This document shows, piece by piece, positions 44,966 through 54,959 of a stretch of DNA of 64,000 nucleotides. Location of the stretch: NCBI RefSeq assembly GCF_900155885.1, contig NZ_FTMB01000002.1, positions 186,001 through 250,000 of the forward strand, read 5' to 3'. Under the pieces are notes generated by a model. That model was not told where the DNA came from. It ran no database searches and worked only from the letters and a program-made list of their open reading frames with translations. Each line of letters begins with the position of its first letter. Positions within the stretch are counted from its first letter, which is position 1. This DNA comes from Rhizobium sp. RU20A. GTDB lineage: Bacteria; Pseudomonadota; Alphaproteobacteria; Rhizobiales; Rhizobiaceae. Position numbers and translations under genes: made by a program.

Positions 44966-45364
44966 GCGCGATGAACCTCAGACTTTAGACTTTGCAAATT
45001 TCGGGGCAAGAGGCACGCGCCGCTACGGCTTTGCCACTTGGCACCATCAAGGACAGGCCGTCCAACTTAGCGCAAACCAATTTGAAATCGACACTTTATC
45101 TCATTGATCTCCTGATCCTATAAAATCATATATTACTTATAATACAATCCATGATACATGTTTGGAATATAAAATATAGTAGATGTGGATTTTCGTAGAT
45201 CACGAATGTATAATATTCGCATACAATAGTATTCAAAATAACGAATAATTGGTAAAACTTACTCCTATTGACGATATCGGCGCGTTTTGCCAATACGAAC
45301 ACCACAATCAGCACATTCTCGATCATTCGTCGGAGTGATCACACAAAGAATAATGGAGAGTTTC
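44966..45364. other. A+T-rich divergent promoter region
   Basis: About 400 bp separating the minus-strand propeller gene from the epimerase operon. Bases 45110-45290 are strikingly A+T-rich (runs of TATAAT-like sequence), quite unlike the flanking genes. Promoters for both directions and perhaps a nucleoid-protein silencing site lie here. No gene is supported. Confidence 0.55.
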
Positions 45365-46351
45365 ATGAAGACTGCCTTGGTTTGTGGGGCTGGCGGTTTC
45401 ATCGGTAGCCATCTGGTGAAGCGCCTGAAGCGTGAAGGCTTCTGGGTTCGTGGCGTGGACCTGAAGTTCCCGGGCTTCGCCGAGACGGAAGCCGACGATT
45501 TCATCGTGGCCGACCTGCGCGACCAGAGCGTGGTCGAGCGTGTCATCGACCGCTCCTTCGACGAGATCTACCAGCTGGCCGCCGACATGGGCGGGGCCGG
45601 CTACATCTTCACCGGCGAGCATGATGCCGACATCATGCACAATTCCGCGACGATCAACCTGAACGTCGCCGACCGCGCCTACAAGCGCAACAACAAGCGC
45701 ATCTTCTATTCGTCCTCGGCCTGCATGTACCCGGCCTACAACCAGGAAGATCCCGAAAACCCGAACTGCGTGGAATCCTCTGCCTATCCGGCGGCACCGG
45801 ACAGCGAATACGGCTGGGAGAAGCTGTTCTCCGAGCGCCTGTTCCTGGCCTACAACCGCAATTACGGCATGGTGAACCGCGTCGCGCGCTACCACAACAT
45901 CTTCGGGCCGGAAGGCACCTGGCAGGGCGGCAAGGAAAAGGCCCCGGCCGCGATTTGCCGCAAGGTGGCGCTGGCGGCCAACAATGGCGAGATCGAGATC
46001 TGGGGTGACGGCGCGCAGACGCGCTCCTTCCTCTTCATCGACGAGTGCATCGAAGGCACGATCCGCCTGACGCGCTCGAACTTCGAAGGTCCGGTCAACA
46101 TCGGCTCGGAAGAGATGGTAACGATCAACCAGCTTGTCGACATCGTTGCCGATATCGCCGGCAAGAAGATCCACAAGAACCACATTCCGGGTCCGACGGG
46201 CGTGCGTGGCCGCAACTCGGACAACCGCCTGATCGAGGAGAAGCTCGGCTGGGCACCCGGCGCGACGCTGCGCGCCGGCCTTGAAAAGACCTACGCCTGG
46301 ATCGAAGCGCAGATCCGCTCGAACAGCGCCGGCAACAAGTCGGCGGCTTAG
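45365..46351 (+). CDS. GDP-mannose 3,5-epimerase-like NAD-dependent epimerase
   Basis: 328 residues from the ATG at 45365. The Rossmann motif is GAGGFIGS (8-15) and the catalytic pair is Tyr149-Lys153 in EYGWEK. The strings YQLAADMGGAGYIFTGEHDADIM, YSSSACMYPAY, ARYHNIFGPEGTWQGGKEKAPAA and IEIWGDGAQTRSFLFIDEC are those of the plant/bacterial GDP-mannose 3,5-epimerase family. It would convert GDP-D-mannose to GDP-L-galactose (or L-gulose), a rare sugar donor. It is more G+C-rich in codon use than its neighbours. Confidence 0.9.
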   Translation: MKTALVCGAGGFIGSHLVKRLKREGFWVRGVDLKFPGFAETEADDFIVADLRDQSVVERVIDRSFDEIYQLAADMGGAGYIFTGEHDADIMHNSATINLNVADRAYKRNNKRIFYSSSACMYPAYNQEDPENPNCVESSAYPAAPDSEYGWEKLFSERLFLAYNRNYGMVNRVARYHNIFGPEGTWQGGKEKAPAAICRKVALAANNGEIEIWGDGAQTRSFLFIDECIEGTIRLTRSNFEGPVNIGSEEMVTINQLVDIVADIAGKKIHKNHIPGPTGVRGRNSDNRLIEEKLGWAPGATLRAGLEKTYAWIEAQIRSNSAGNKSAA

Positions 46352-46366
46352 AACGTCCATATTGCC

Positions 46367-46411
46367 AGAAGCACCCGGCACGGCAGAAACAATGCCGAGC
46401 CAGGTGCTTCT
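46367..46411. other. Stem-loop in the gap after the epimerase gene
   Basis: AGAAGCACC and GGTGCTTCT form a perfect 9-bp stem with inner CGGC/GCCG pairing, between the epimerase and the next glycosyltransferase gene. Only a poor T-tract follows, so it may be an attenuator or mRNA-stability hairpin instead of a full terminator. Confidence 0.55.
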
Positions 46412-46447
46412 AAATCCCCCTTTACACTGCCTGCATCGCTGGAGAAA

Positions 46448-47638
46448 ATGATGCGTCTTTTCGTCTGCGACCCTGTATGCGTGCAGGCATTCGGCCACAA
46501 TGTAACAGCGCTGCGGTACTTCACTCGCGCTTTTCGCGAGCAGTACCAGGCCATCGTTCCGTTGTGCTGCAAACTCCTTGATCCCTCAGTGGTCGAGAGA
46601 GAGAACTTCGTTGCTTTCTATAATTTTTACTACCATCGGTACTTTCCATCTGTTGAGGCGGCAGAGCCGGCCGTACCGGATGGCTCGGATGACGCAGCCT
46701 TTTATCCCGACGAGTTCGAACGTATTGCCACCGACGACGCGCGTCGACTTTTGACGTCCTACGAAATCGGCCCAGAGGACGATATTCTCTTCCCCCATCT
46801 CGATTTCTATGGCGTTGCGGGAATGCTCAATGCGCTCAGCGAGATGCACCCTGACAGCCGCCCGCACCTGTTGCTGCGCTTCATTGGCGTGATGGAGAAC
46901 GCCACAATCACCTATCGGAAACCGACCGCCGAATTGCTGGCTCGCGTGAGGGCCGCATTGGAGAGTGGCATAACGGTGCGCGTGAGCGCGGAGACGCCGC
47001 GCTATGCCGACTATGTTGCTGCGGAGCTTGGGATAACGGTCGCTGTGACCGGTTACCCAGACGAAGCGGACGCCATGCCGATGCGTCAGGACATTCCCTT
47101 TACGTTTTATTGCCCCGGCTCGGCCCGCTTCGACAAGGGGTTCCTCGACCTGGCCGAAATCTTCGGCGGCATCAGAAGGGCGTGCGGCGATCTGTCTATC
47201 CGCTTCATCACGCAGATCCTCCCGGATCGCGACCTGAAAGATCACCTCAATAGCCTCTTGAAGATCCAGGCAATCCCGGGTGTGGAGCTTCAGCCATCCG
47301 CAATCGAGGCCGAAGACATGATCGAGACCTTTCGAAGAAGCCACGCCGTCCTGCTGCCCTATGCAGCAGACATCTATGAATTTCGCGGCTCCGCGGTTCT
47401 AATGGAAGCAACAGCTTACGGAAGGCCTGCCATCACCTATGAGGGGACGGCGTTTGCCGAGCTTGTCCGCTATTACGGCCTCGGAAAGGTGGTCGCCTCG
47501 CCGGCGGACATGGTGAAAGCTGCGCTCGAAATGGCTGCGGAAGACCGCGACACGCTTGAGGTGAGGGCCAAGCAGGCAAGGTTTCGATACATTAGAGATA
47601 ATATTGCGTCCTATCAATTCTGGATGAAGCGCCCATGA
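46448..47638 (+). CDS. Glycosyltransferase (GT-B fold, GT4-like)
   Basis: 396 residues; GGAG precedes two adjacent ATG codons (46448, 46451). The C-terminal donor domain has FYCPGSARFDKGFLDLAEIF and YEFRGSAVLMEATAYGRPAI, whose Glu fits the EX7E donor site. The N-terminal half (MRLFVCDPVCVQAFGHNVTA) is the acceptor side. Overlaps the next gene by four bases (ATGA), so the two are coupled. Sugar specificity unknown. Confidence 0.8.
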   Translation: MMRLFVCDPVCVQAFGHNVTALRYFTRAFREQYQAIVPLCCKLLDPSVVERENFVAFYNFYYHRYFPSVEAAEPAVPDGSDDAAFYPDEFERIATDDARRLLTSYEIGPEDDILFPHLDFYGVAGMLNALSEMHPDSRPHLLLRFIGVMENATITYRKPTAELLARVRAALESGITVRVSAETPRYADYVAAELGITVAVTGYPDEADAMPMRQDIPFTFYCPGSARFDKGFLDLAEIFGGIRRACGDLSIRFITQILPDRDLKDHLNSLLKIQAIPGVELQPSAIEAEDMIETFRRSHAVLLPYAADIYEFRGSAVLMEATAYGRPAITYEGTAFAELVRYYGLGKVVASPADMVKAALEMAAEDRDTLEVRAKQARFRYIRDNIASYQFWMKRP

Positions 47639-49170
47639 AGAAACTCCTGTTCGTCGATCATGCGGCTCACAAGCTCACCCGGTCGAGCAACTTCTTTATC
47701 GAAATTTTATCGACGCGCTTCGACGTCGAGGTATTTTACATCGAGCCGGAGCGTGAATACCCAAGCGATCTTATCGAGACGGCGAAGAATTTCGATCTGA
47801 TCGTCGTCTGGCAAATGGATTATCTGGCGTCCATCTTTACCATTATCGGGATTCCGACCGTCGTCATTCCCATGTTCGACGGGTCGGAATTGATGCCAGA
47901 CTTGCACTGGATCTTCGGCCGCAAGGCATCCTATCTCAATTTTTCGCTGGCGCTGCACCATCGCGTGCGCATGACTGGCGGAACCTCGATGGCTCTTCGC
48001 TATTTCCGGCCGCCGGTCGAGGAAAGCCGCAGGGCAGAGTTCGACGGCCCGATCAACGCGTTCTTGTGGATCAGGCGCCCCGATCACGGAATTACCCTGA
48101 GGCTTGTCGAAGCGTTTTTGGGCGGGCAATGCGACCGCATTCATATCCATCACGCACCGGACCGTGCAGAGGACGCCGGGCCGGAGCATATCGTGCCCAG
48201 CCGTGACGACTATCAACTGACGGTCACACGATGGGGGGAGGATCCGGCTGCCTATCGGAATGCCCTCGCGGAGTGCAATGTCTTTATCGCACCTCGGCTC
48301 ACCGAGGGTATTGGGATGGCATTCCTTGAAGCCATGGCCCGCGGCATGCTCGTGCTTGCGCACGATCGTCCCACCCATAGCGAATACATTGCAAACTGGT
48401 TGAATGGCATCTTGTTCTCAAGTCACACGGTCTCCACTATTCCGTTTGATCGCGAGCAGGTCGAAGAAATCGCCGACATGGCCTATCTCACAGTCGTCGA
48501 CGGACATCGTCAGTGGCTTGAGAATATTCCGTCGATGCTCGACTTCATCGAAAACACGCCCCGCCCAGACGCAGTCGGTTCGTTCGACATTGATCGCTAC
48601 GCGCGTTCGCTATTCAGCGCCTACTACGGCGGGATAGAGTATTACCGGCACTTCCTTACATCGGCAGCGTCGTCTGTGCTGGCCCAGTTGGGCGTGTCGG
48701 TCAAGGGCACTTTCGATCAGGAAGCAAACCTGCGCCCGGCGCTGGCGACAATCGCGCCCGGGGGAGGCGAATTGCCGCCGATGCTGTGGAACGCTCGAAT
48801 GGACTTGCTTTCGCTACCGGATCATGTCGCCAAAGGAAAGCTGGTGGTTGCCGATCCGGTTGCCTGGATCACGGGGAAGAGTGTCGATCTTCATATGAAC
48901 TTCGGCATCAAGAACCCGCTGTACCGACGTATGAATGTCGCCTTGCGGCTTCCAGCTAAAATGAAAACGCAAACGCTTGTCGTGTCTTGCAACGACGCTT
49001 TGGTTGGAGTCTTTCAATTATCCGAAGGTAACGCGGAAATTTCCGCAGAGTTACCGGTGTTCCAGAACGATCTGACGCGCACCTTCTGTCTTCAGACGAC
49101 GGAACTGGCGAAGGAAAACGGGATTGAGGGGCTTGTCAGCCTCGGCATCGAACGCATTGAGTTCGAATGA
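47635..49170 (+). CDS. Glycosyltransferase-like protein with C-terminal extension
   Basis: 511 residues. The first 300 read as a GT-B protein: MKKLLFVDHAAHKLTRSSNF, FDLIVVWQMDYLASIF, and LTEGIGMAFLEAMARGMLVL, a form of the donor EX7E motif. After about residue 390 comes a beta-rich domain (GKLVVADPVAWITGKSVDLH onward) that may bind glycan. It overlaps the genes on both sides by four bases, so three products are made together. Acceptor and donor unknown. Confidence 0.7.
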   Translation: MKKLLFVDHAAHKLTRSSNFFIEILSTRFDVEVFYIEPEREYPSDLIETAKNFDLIVVWQMDYLASIFTIIGIPTVVIPMFDGSELMPDLHWIFGRKASYLNFSLALHHRVRMTGGTSMALRYFRPPVEESRRAEFDGPINAFLWIRRPDHGITLRLVEAFLGGQCDRIHIHHAPDRAEDAGPEHIVPSRDDYQLTVTRWGEDPAAYRNALAECNVFIAPRLTEGIGMAFLEAMARGMLVLAHDRPTHSEYIANWLNGILFSSHTVSTIPFDREQVEEIADMAYLTVVDGHRQWLENIPSMLDFIENTPRPDAVGSFDIDRYARSLFSAYYGGIEYYRHFLTSAASSVLAQLGVSVKGTFDQEANLRPALATIAPGGGELPPMLWNARMDLLSLPDHVAKGKLVVADPVAWITGKSVDLHMNFGIKNPLYRRMNVALRLPAKMKTQTLVVSCNDALVGVFQLSEGNAEISAELPVFQNDLTRTFCLQTTELAKENGIEGLVSLGIERIEFE

Positions 49171-51359
49171 GAGAGTTGTCTGAGAGGGTATCGACGCCCC
49201 CGTCAGGCGGGGAACCATCGGAGTTCGGGCCGAACCGCGCGGGAATTGGATCTGAAATGCAAACGGCCATAGCAGCAGAAGCCCAAAGTCACCGTCGTCA
49301 TGGGGACATCCTGCGTGAGAGCGGAGACTGGAAAGGCGCGATCGTTTCCTACAAGCTGGCCGCCGAGGCTGGCGATGACGAAGCCATGGAAGAGGTGCAC
49401 GCACTCTCCAGCGCTGCAGTTGCGCTATCGGCTTCTTCGGATGGGCGACGCCTCGCATCTTTAAGCAGCAGCGTCGAACAACACCTCGTTGCGTTGGCTG
49501 AGAGCGAGTCGGCGGCTGGCTACGTGGCTCTTGCTGAAGCGTTGTCCTCTCTGTCACTTCACGAGGAGGCAACCATCAGCCTTCTGTGTGCGCTGTCTCT
49601 CGACTCGGACTTTCGACCGGCCACGGAAGCGCTGGAGACGATCAACCTGTCGGTAAGGTCTCGGGCAATTGATTTTCGATTGCGCGGCACATGCCAGAGC
49701 CTTCTTCCAGCAGATCATGGCTACACCCGTACTCACGTTGCATGGATGGAGCGCTTTGGGCTGCGGCTTGGGCATGCATTTCGAGATTGCGGGCGAATGG
49801 AAGGGGCTATCGCCGCTTATGCTTTTGCAGCCGAAGCAGCGCCCACGCCTGACAACTTCTTCCACCTTGGCCACGCCTATCGGCAGAGTGGTCGTTTCAA
49901 GACCGCGGAGGAGACGTATCGCAAGGCTATCGATCTCGCACCACAATCGGCAGAGGCGCATTTTTATCTCGCGGAAGCGCTGGAAGCCTCGCGCGATCTG
50001 AAAGGTGCCATGCTCGCTTTCGAGGAGGCGGACACGCTTGGCCTGTCGGCCGCACGGGACCAGTGGTCGCGACTGCTGAGCAAACTTCAGCATCTGATTT
50101 TCCCAGCGCATTCTGACGCATTTTCAGACGCTGGCGCGATCATGGAGGCCTTGGTCCGGCAGGAAAATGACGAAACCTATCTTCGCCTTGCAAATGCGCT
50201 TGAGGCGGCAGGCAGCTTCGACGCTGCGATCTATGCGTGTGGCGCCGCTTTGACGCATCGCGCAGACTATCCGGAAGCAGAGCGCCTGGTGCGCGATATC
50301 GTTGAGCAACGTGTGCTGAAGGAAAAGCGGAGCTTTCTGATGCAAGCGGGGCGCCGACACGTGTTTCCGGATGCTTGCGGCTTTCAATCTCTTGCCACCG
50401 ATATCCTGGAAACACTTTGCCTGCGCGTTGGCCATGCGTTTCGCGACACCGGCATGCCGGTTCCAGCTTTTGCGGCCTACGACGCGGCCGCAGTGTATTC
50501 CCCGTCCGCGGATACCTTCTATCACCTCGGACACGCTTGTCGGCGTCTCGGAGATCATAGGAGAGCCATCAGGAGTTATGCATGCGGTCTCGAAAAGGGT
50601 GAAACGGCGCCAGGTTACTTCTACCTTGGCGAAGCCCTGATCGCTTCAGGCTTGCAAGCAGAGGGTCTGGCTGCCCTTACCTGGGCGCTTTCAATCGATC
50701 CGAGTTTTGTCGATGCGCGACGGCATATCGACCACCTCCAGCGGCAGATTGTGCCGCCAATGCGCGTTCAGGACCTCGTGGTTCCTATCCCAAAACCTCT
50801 GTCAGTCGGCATGGACGGCGGCTTAGCAACGCTTGCGACCGACGCGTTCTGCCTCCAGCCGGCCGGCTCTTTTGCCTGGCTGCAGAAGGGGGACGGTGAA
50901 GAGCAAGACGGCGTCACTCTCGCCACACTCGGCAGTTCGGCGCCTCCTGACGCAAATGCCGTGCCGTCGCTCGGCAAAGGCGGCCTTGCTCTGCAATTTT
51001 CCCTTCTTGCGCCAATGCGCTCGCGCCATGTTGTGAAGATCCTTCTCAGACAGCCATCGTCATCACGCATCGACGTTTTCGATCGCAGCTTGCCCGCAGA
51101 AGAGCAGCAACTTCCCATCCGCCGCCTGCGAGCAAACGAGACGCTGGAGTGGATCTGCTTCGACCTCATCAAGCCCGTCAACGGATCTCCTCATTTCATC
51201 GAGCTCAAGGTGCTTGACACCTTGCCCCCTGACGGCCGGGGTGATTGTCTCGCGCTCTTCACGCACCCACTCGGACGCAACGATCTCTGGGGCGCCTTCC
51301 TGGAGCAAGTTGACTATGACAGGCAGCTTCTGGAATTGAGACGTCTTCTGCGGGTCTGA
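49167..51359 (+). CDS. TPR protein of the polysaccharide operon (730 aa)
   Basis: Starts within the previous stop (ATGA at 49167-49170). Several TPR units are evident, for example GAIAAYAFAAEAAPTPDNFFHLGHAYRQSGRFKTAEETYRKAIDLAPQSAEAHFYLAEALEA (about 215-275) and a related pair near 430-500 with HLGHACRRLGDHRRAIRSY. The final 180 residues are beta-rich. No signal peptide. TPR proteins in glycan clusters often scaffold transferases or control chain length. A direct enzymatic role is not supported. Confidence 0.75.
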   Translation: MRELSERVSTPPSGGEPSEFGPNRAGIGSEMQTAIAAEAQSHRRHGDILRESGDWKGAIVSYKLAAEAGDDEAMEEVHALSSAAVALSASSDGRRLASLSSSVEQHLVALAESESAAGYVALAEALSSLSLHEEATISLLCALSLDSDFRPATEALETINLSVRSRAIDFRLRGTCQSLLPADHGYTRTHVAWMERFGLRLGHAFRDCGRMEGAIAAYAFAAEAAPTPDNFFHLGHAYRQSGRFKTAEETYRKAIDLAPQSAEAHFYLAEALEASRDLKGAMLAFEEADTLGLSAARDQWSRLLSKLQHLIFPAHSDAFSDAGAIMEALVRQENDETYLRLANALEAAGSFDAAIYACGAALTHRADYPEAERLVRDIVEQRVLKEKRSFLMQAGRRHVFPDACGFQSLATDILETLCLRVGHAFRDTGMPVPAFAAYDAAAVYSPSADTFYHLGHACRRLGDHRRAIRSYACGLEKGETAPGYFYLGEALIASGLQAEGLAALTWALSIDPSFVDARRHIDHLQRQIVPPMRVQDLVVPIPKPLSVGMDGGLATLATDAFCLQPAGSFAWLQKGDGEEQDGVTLATLGSSAPPDANAVPSLGKGGLALQFSLLAPMRSRHVVKILLRQPSSSRIDVFDRSLPAEEQQLPIRRLRANETLEWICFDLIKPVNGSPHFIELKVLDTLPPDGRGDCLALFTHPLGRNDLWGAFLEQVDYDRQLLELRRLLRV

Positions 51360-51713
51360 ACTCCAAGAGGCGACGCTCTTCATCCCGTCTCATTCTCGCC
51401 GCTTTTTTCCGGCTTCTCGCAGTGAATAGGGTTGGGCGAGGTCACGCCACTCGGACGCGGATGGCGTCGCGATATGTCTCAGTTCCGAGGTTTTGTCTTG
51501 GTTCGACACGTGTGGCGCATCATTGTTGATGGAGCGGTTGAGCACTGAGGGCGGCTTCGCCGGGGTGACACTGCGGGGAATGCCTCCTGAGGCTCGAATT
51601 GCCGCGCGATGCTGGATCGTGTAGACATATGAGTGCCTCGTTTTCTTTGATGTCACTCGATTGGATGTTGCGCGCTTTGCCGCAGGGGGCAAACAATCCC
51701 GCGCTACTGGGGA
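51360..51713. other. Intergenic region before the export genes
   Basis: About 350 bp with no supported gene; probably contains the promoter of the export operon. A long antisense frame covering it and the next gene is a shadow. Confidence 0.5.
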
Positions 51714-52904
51714 ATGCACACACATATGTCCATCGAATCGCAAATGGCCGTCTCCGGCGCCAGCAGCAAGCCGGCGCCGGCGTTGAAAAAAGTATCGCTG
51801 AAAGAGTGGGTATCGGCGCACTATACCCGAGTGATATTCATGGCCGTCTTCGTGATCCCCACATGCGCGTCGCTGTTCTACAACCTGATTGCGGCAGATC
51901 GCTTTGTTTCCGAAGCGCAATTTGTCGTTAAGGGGGTAAACTCCACTCAGGTCGGCGGCCTTTCCATGCTGCTGAGGACGTTTGGCATTTCGCGATCGAA
52001 CGATGACTCGTACGCGATTGAGAACTATCTCAAGTCTCGGGACGCGCTCGGCTCGCTCCAAAACAAAATCGATCTGCGCGAGGTCTATAGCCGGCCCGAA
52101 AGCGATTTTCTCACGCGCTTTCATTCGTTTCTCTACGGAGATACGACCGAGAGTCTTTTTGACTACTACCTGGATCAGATCGAGGTCGAACGAAACGCGG
52201 AGTCCGGCGTATCGACATTGAGGGTATCGGCCTATCGGCCGGATGACGCCAAGTTAATCGCTGACACCCTTCTTGCCCTCGGCGAGATGCGCGTGAACGA
52301 TATGAACGCCCGCGCGCGCGCAGACGCGCTGAAGCTGTCCGAGGATGCACTGCAGCTTTCCGAAGCCCGGCTTTCAGCAAGTGAACGTAGCCTGACCCTC
52401 TATCGCAACAGTGAGCTTCTGGTCGATCCTGCGAACGAAGCGCAGATGAGCTCCACCGTTATCGGCAAGCTCTATGCTCAGAGCATTCAGGAACAGATAA
52501 AGCTGGATCAATTGCTGCGAGCCGCCGCCGATAGCCCCGGCATTTCGGCGCAGAAGCTGAAAGTCGACTCGCTCCGGGAACAGCTGGCTGCTGCTGAGGG
52601 GAAGCTTGTCGGGGACGATGGATCGCTCGCATCGAAGATCGGCAAGTACGAGCAACTGGTTTTCGAACGTGAACTGGCCAATCGGGCTTACGAAGCATCC
52701 GTGAATGCCGTCAATCAGGCGCGGGAGGAAGCGCTGCGCAAGCAAATCTACCTGCAGACGATCGTTACGCCCAATCTTCCGGACAAGGCGACGCGTCCTT
52801 ACCGCCTGCACAACGTCTTCACTGTCGGCCTTTTGACGATGGCCAGTGCCATCATGATCTATCTTCTCGTCTCGGGCAGCCGAGAACACCTGAACCTGCA
52901 CTAG
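51714..52904 (+). CDS. kpsE: Capsule polysaccharide export inner-membrane copolymerase, KpsE/RkpR-like (copy 1)
   Basis: 396 residues (ATG 51726 or 51741 are alternative starts). A TM helix near residue 40 (VIFMAVFVIPTCASLFYNLI) and another near 375 (VFTVGLLTMASAIMIYLLVS) bracket a long periplasmic coiled coil. VSEAQFVVKGVN and IVTPNLPDKATRPYRLHNVF are typical PCP-2b strings. It bridges the ABC transporter to the outer-membrane export protein. It is followed 11 bp later by the permease gene. Confidence 0.88.
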   Translation: MHTHMSIESQMAVSGASSKPAPALKKVSLKEWVSAHYTRVIFMAVFVIPTCASLFYNLIAADRFVSEAQFVVKGVNSTQVGGLSMLLRTFGISRSNDDSYAIENYLKSRDALGSLQNKIDLREVYSRPESDFLTRFHSFLYGDTTESLFDYYLDQIEVERNAESGVSTLRVSAYRPDDAKLIADTLLALGEMRVNDMNARARADALKLSEDALQLSEARLSASERSLTLYRNSELLVDPANEAQMSSTVIGKLYAQSIQEQIKLDQLLRAAADSPGISAQKLKVDSLREQLAAAEGKLVGDDGSLASKIGKYEQLVFERELANRAYEASVNAVNQAREEALRKQIYLQTIVTPNLPDKATRPYRLHNVFTVGLLTMASAIMIYLLVSGSREHLNLH

Positions 52905-52915
52905 GCGGCACCAAG

Positions 52916-53713
52916 ATGTATGCAATGGGACGCCAGACCACTGGCCAGAAGCTCCGGAGCAAAGCGCGCACGATCAACGCGCTCCTGGTACGCGAGCTCA
53001 TGGTGCGCTTTGGCCACGGAAATATCGGCTTCATGTGGCTTGTGGGCGAGCCCCTCATCCTGACGATCGGGGTGATGGGAATGTGGACGCTCCTATACGG
53101 CGAACAGAAACATGGCGTGAAGATCATGCCGGTCGTTCTGACCGGCTATTCCACACTGACGCTGTTCCGGCACATCATCAGCCGGTACGTCAACTGTTTC
53201 CGTGACAATGCAGGGCTGCTTTTCCATCGCTCCGTACGACCGGTCGATACCCTGATCGCGCGAGGCCTTCTCGAGACGGTTGGCGTCCTGATCGCGTTTT
53301 TCGTGGCCTACATCCCGATGCGCCTGCTCGGATATTTTGACCCGATCTACGACTATTCCCTTCTGCTCAGCGCATGGTTCCTGTTCTGCTTCGGAATTTC
53401 CGGCTTTGGCATGATCGTCGCCTGCATTTGCCAGATGTCGGAGACCGCGGAACGCTTCGTTCAGCCCATGCTCTACCTTGCCATTCCAGCGACAGGATCG
53501 TTCTTCATGGTCGCGTGGCTGCCTGAGTCCGCACAAAAGATCGTGTTGCTGTCACCGCTGGTCCACTGCAACGAAATGTTCAGGGCCGGCTACTTCGGAC
53601 CGTCCGTTGCAACGTCCTGGAATGGTTGGTACGTGGTGACCTGGGCTCTGGTGAATAACGCGATCGCATGGACCTTGGTCAAACGGACGCAACGACACAT
53701 CGAGATTTCCTAG
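52916..53713 (+). CDS. kpsM: Capsule polysaccharide ABC transporter permease (KpsM/RkpS-like)
   Basis: 265 residues with six hydrophobic helices. The N-terminal segment INALLVRELMVRFGHGNIGFMWLVGEPLILTIGV is a hallmark of KpsM/Wzm permeases. MRLLGYFDPIYDYSLLLSAW and NEMFRAGYFGPSV also fit. It forms the inner-membrane pore for lipid-linked polysaccharide together with the ATPase at 54960. It lies between two KpsE-like genes. Confidence 0.9.
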   Translation: MYAMGRQTTGQKLRSKARTINALLVRELMVRFGHGNIGFMWLVGEPLILTIGVMGMWTLLYGEQKHGVKIMPVVLTGYSTLTLFRHIISRYVNCFRDNAGLLFHRSVRPVDTLIARGLLETVGVLIAFFVAYIPMRLLGYFDPIYDYSLLLSAWFLFCFGISGFGMIVACICQMSETAERFVQPMLYLAIPATGSFFMVAWLPESAQKIVLLSPLVHCNEMFRAGYFGPSVATSWNGWYVVTWALVNNAIAWTLVKRTQRHIEIS

Positions 53714-53742
53714 GGCCATCACGGCAGGACACAGCAAACACC

Positions 53743-54954
53743 ATGGCCACAGATCAGCAAGAACGTCAGCAGGACGAGACCCTTGTCTTAAAGACGATCA
53801 GTTCGAGCGGACAACTCGTCCGCATCGACGCTGATGAATTCGTCGCGTTTCCGCAATCCGGGCAAAGGAAAGCCTCGCGGTGGATCCCATCCAAGTCGCT
53901 TTCCATTTTTGTTCTGCTTCCAGTGCTGGTCGCCGGGATCTATAATTTCGTCATCGCAACCCCGCGATACACATCCGAAGTGTCCTTCATCGTCCGTGAA
54001 AACAAGGCGAATACAGGTGTTGCGGCACTCATCGGCGAAGGTGGCCTGACGCGATCGGATGAAGCGAGTTACGCCGTCGTCACGTATCTTGAATCAAGGG
54101 ATGCCGTTAAATTCCTCGATAGCGACGGGATGCTCAGTTCCATCTTTTCCGGCGCCAGTATCGACTTCGGATCTCGTTTTCCAAGCTGGATCAACGGCTC
54201 GTCCTTCGACGAGTTCTACAAGCACTTCCAACATTACTATGACGTGGAATATTCCTCCACGACCGGCATTGTTTCGCTCGAGACTCAGGGCTTCACCCCC
54301 ATCGATGCACAGAAAATTGCGTCGCGCCTGCTGGAGGGCGCTGAAAAACTGGTGAATGCGCTTGGAGATACGGCAAAGGCGGACGCCATCCGACTGGCCC
54401 GTCAGAATGTGGCAGATGCACAAACCAAGCTCGCGCTCATTCAGAAAGAGATCACCGATTTTCGAAATGACAGCCGTCTTTTGACGCCCGATGTCGAAAT
54501 GAAGATGAACAGCGAGATCATTACCGGTCTCATGTCTGAACTGAGCACAGCAGATGCTCAGCTTTCACAGCTGCTGCAGGGCTCCCCTGACAATCCGAGG
54601 GTAAAGGAACTTCAACTGCGCCGCGACGCCTTGCGTGATCAGCTCGACCAGTTCCGGGCGCGCTTGAGCGGCTCGGACAACTCCCTGACCCAGAAAATGG
54701 AGGCGTATTCCGAGATTTTCCTGCGCAAGCAAATTGCGGAGAAGGTTCTCGTCAACGCCTTTGCGACACTTGGCAAGGCGGAACTCGATGCGGCCAAGAA
54801 ACAGTTGTATATCGACGAGGTCGTAACCCCGGGCGTCTCCGACGTTTCTGAACATATGCGGCCTCTTCTCAACGTCTTTCTTACGCTCATTTTGACTTTT
54901 TCGGCCTACTGGACCGTCAAGACGGCGTGGGAACTGGCCATGGATGAAGGCTGA
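53743..54954 (+). CDS. Capsule polysaccharide export copolymerase, KpsE/RkpR-like (copy 2)
   Basis: 403 residues from the ATG at 53743. Cytoplasmic N-terminus of about 55 residues, TM helix LSIFVLLPVLVAGIYNFVIA (about 58-77), then YTSEVSFIVRENK, a periplasmic coiled coil with LTPDVEMKMNSEIITGLMSEL, and a final TM (LLNVFLTLILTFSAYWTV). It is clearly related to the product at 51714 but divergent, so it is a paralogue and not a recent duplicate. Two copolymerases in one operon is unusual. Confidence 0.87.
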   Translation: MATDQQERQQDETLVLKTISSSGQLVRIDADEFVAFPQSGQRKASRWIPSKSLSIFVLLPVLVAGIYNFVIATPRYTSEVSFIVRENKANTGVAALIGEGGLTRSDEASYAVVTYLESRDAVKFLDSDGMLSSIFSGASIDFGSRFPSWINGSSFDEFYKHFQHYYDVEYSSTTGIVSLETQGFTPIDAQKIASRLLEGAEKLVNALGDTAKADAIRLARQNVADAQTKLALIQKEITDFRNDSRLLTPDVEMKMNSEIITGLMSELSTADAQLSQLLQGSPDNPRVKELQLRRDALRDQLDQFRARLSGSDNSLTQKMEAYSEIFLRKQIAEKVLVNAFATLGKAELDAAKKQLYIDEVVTPGVSDVSEHMRPLLNVFLTLILTFSAYWTVKTAWELAMDEG

Positions 54955-54959
54955 CATCG

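Noticed and set aside
51390-52124. 244-codon minus-strand frame across the start of the first copolymerase gene
   Set aside because: No ribosome site or protein-like motif; it overlaps a clear plus-strand gene.
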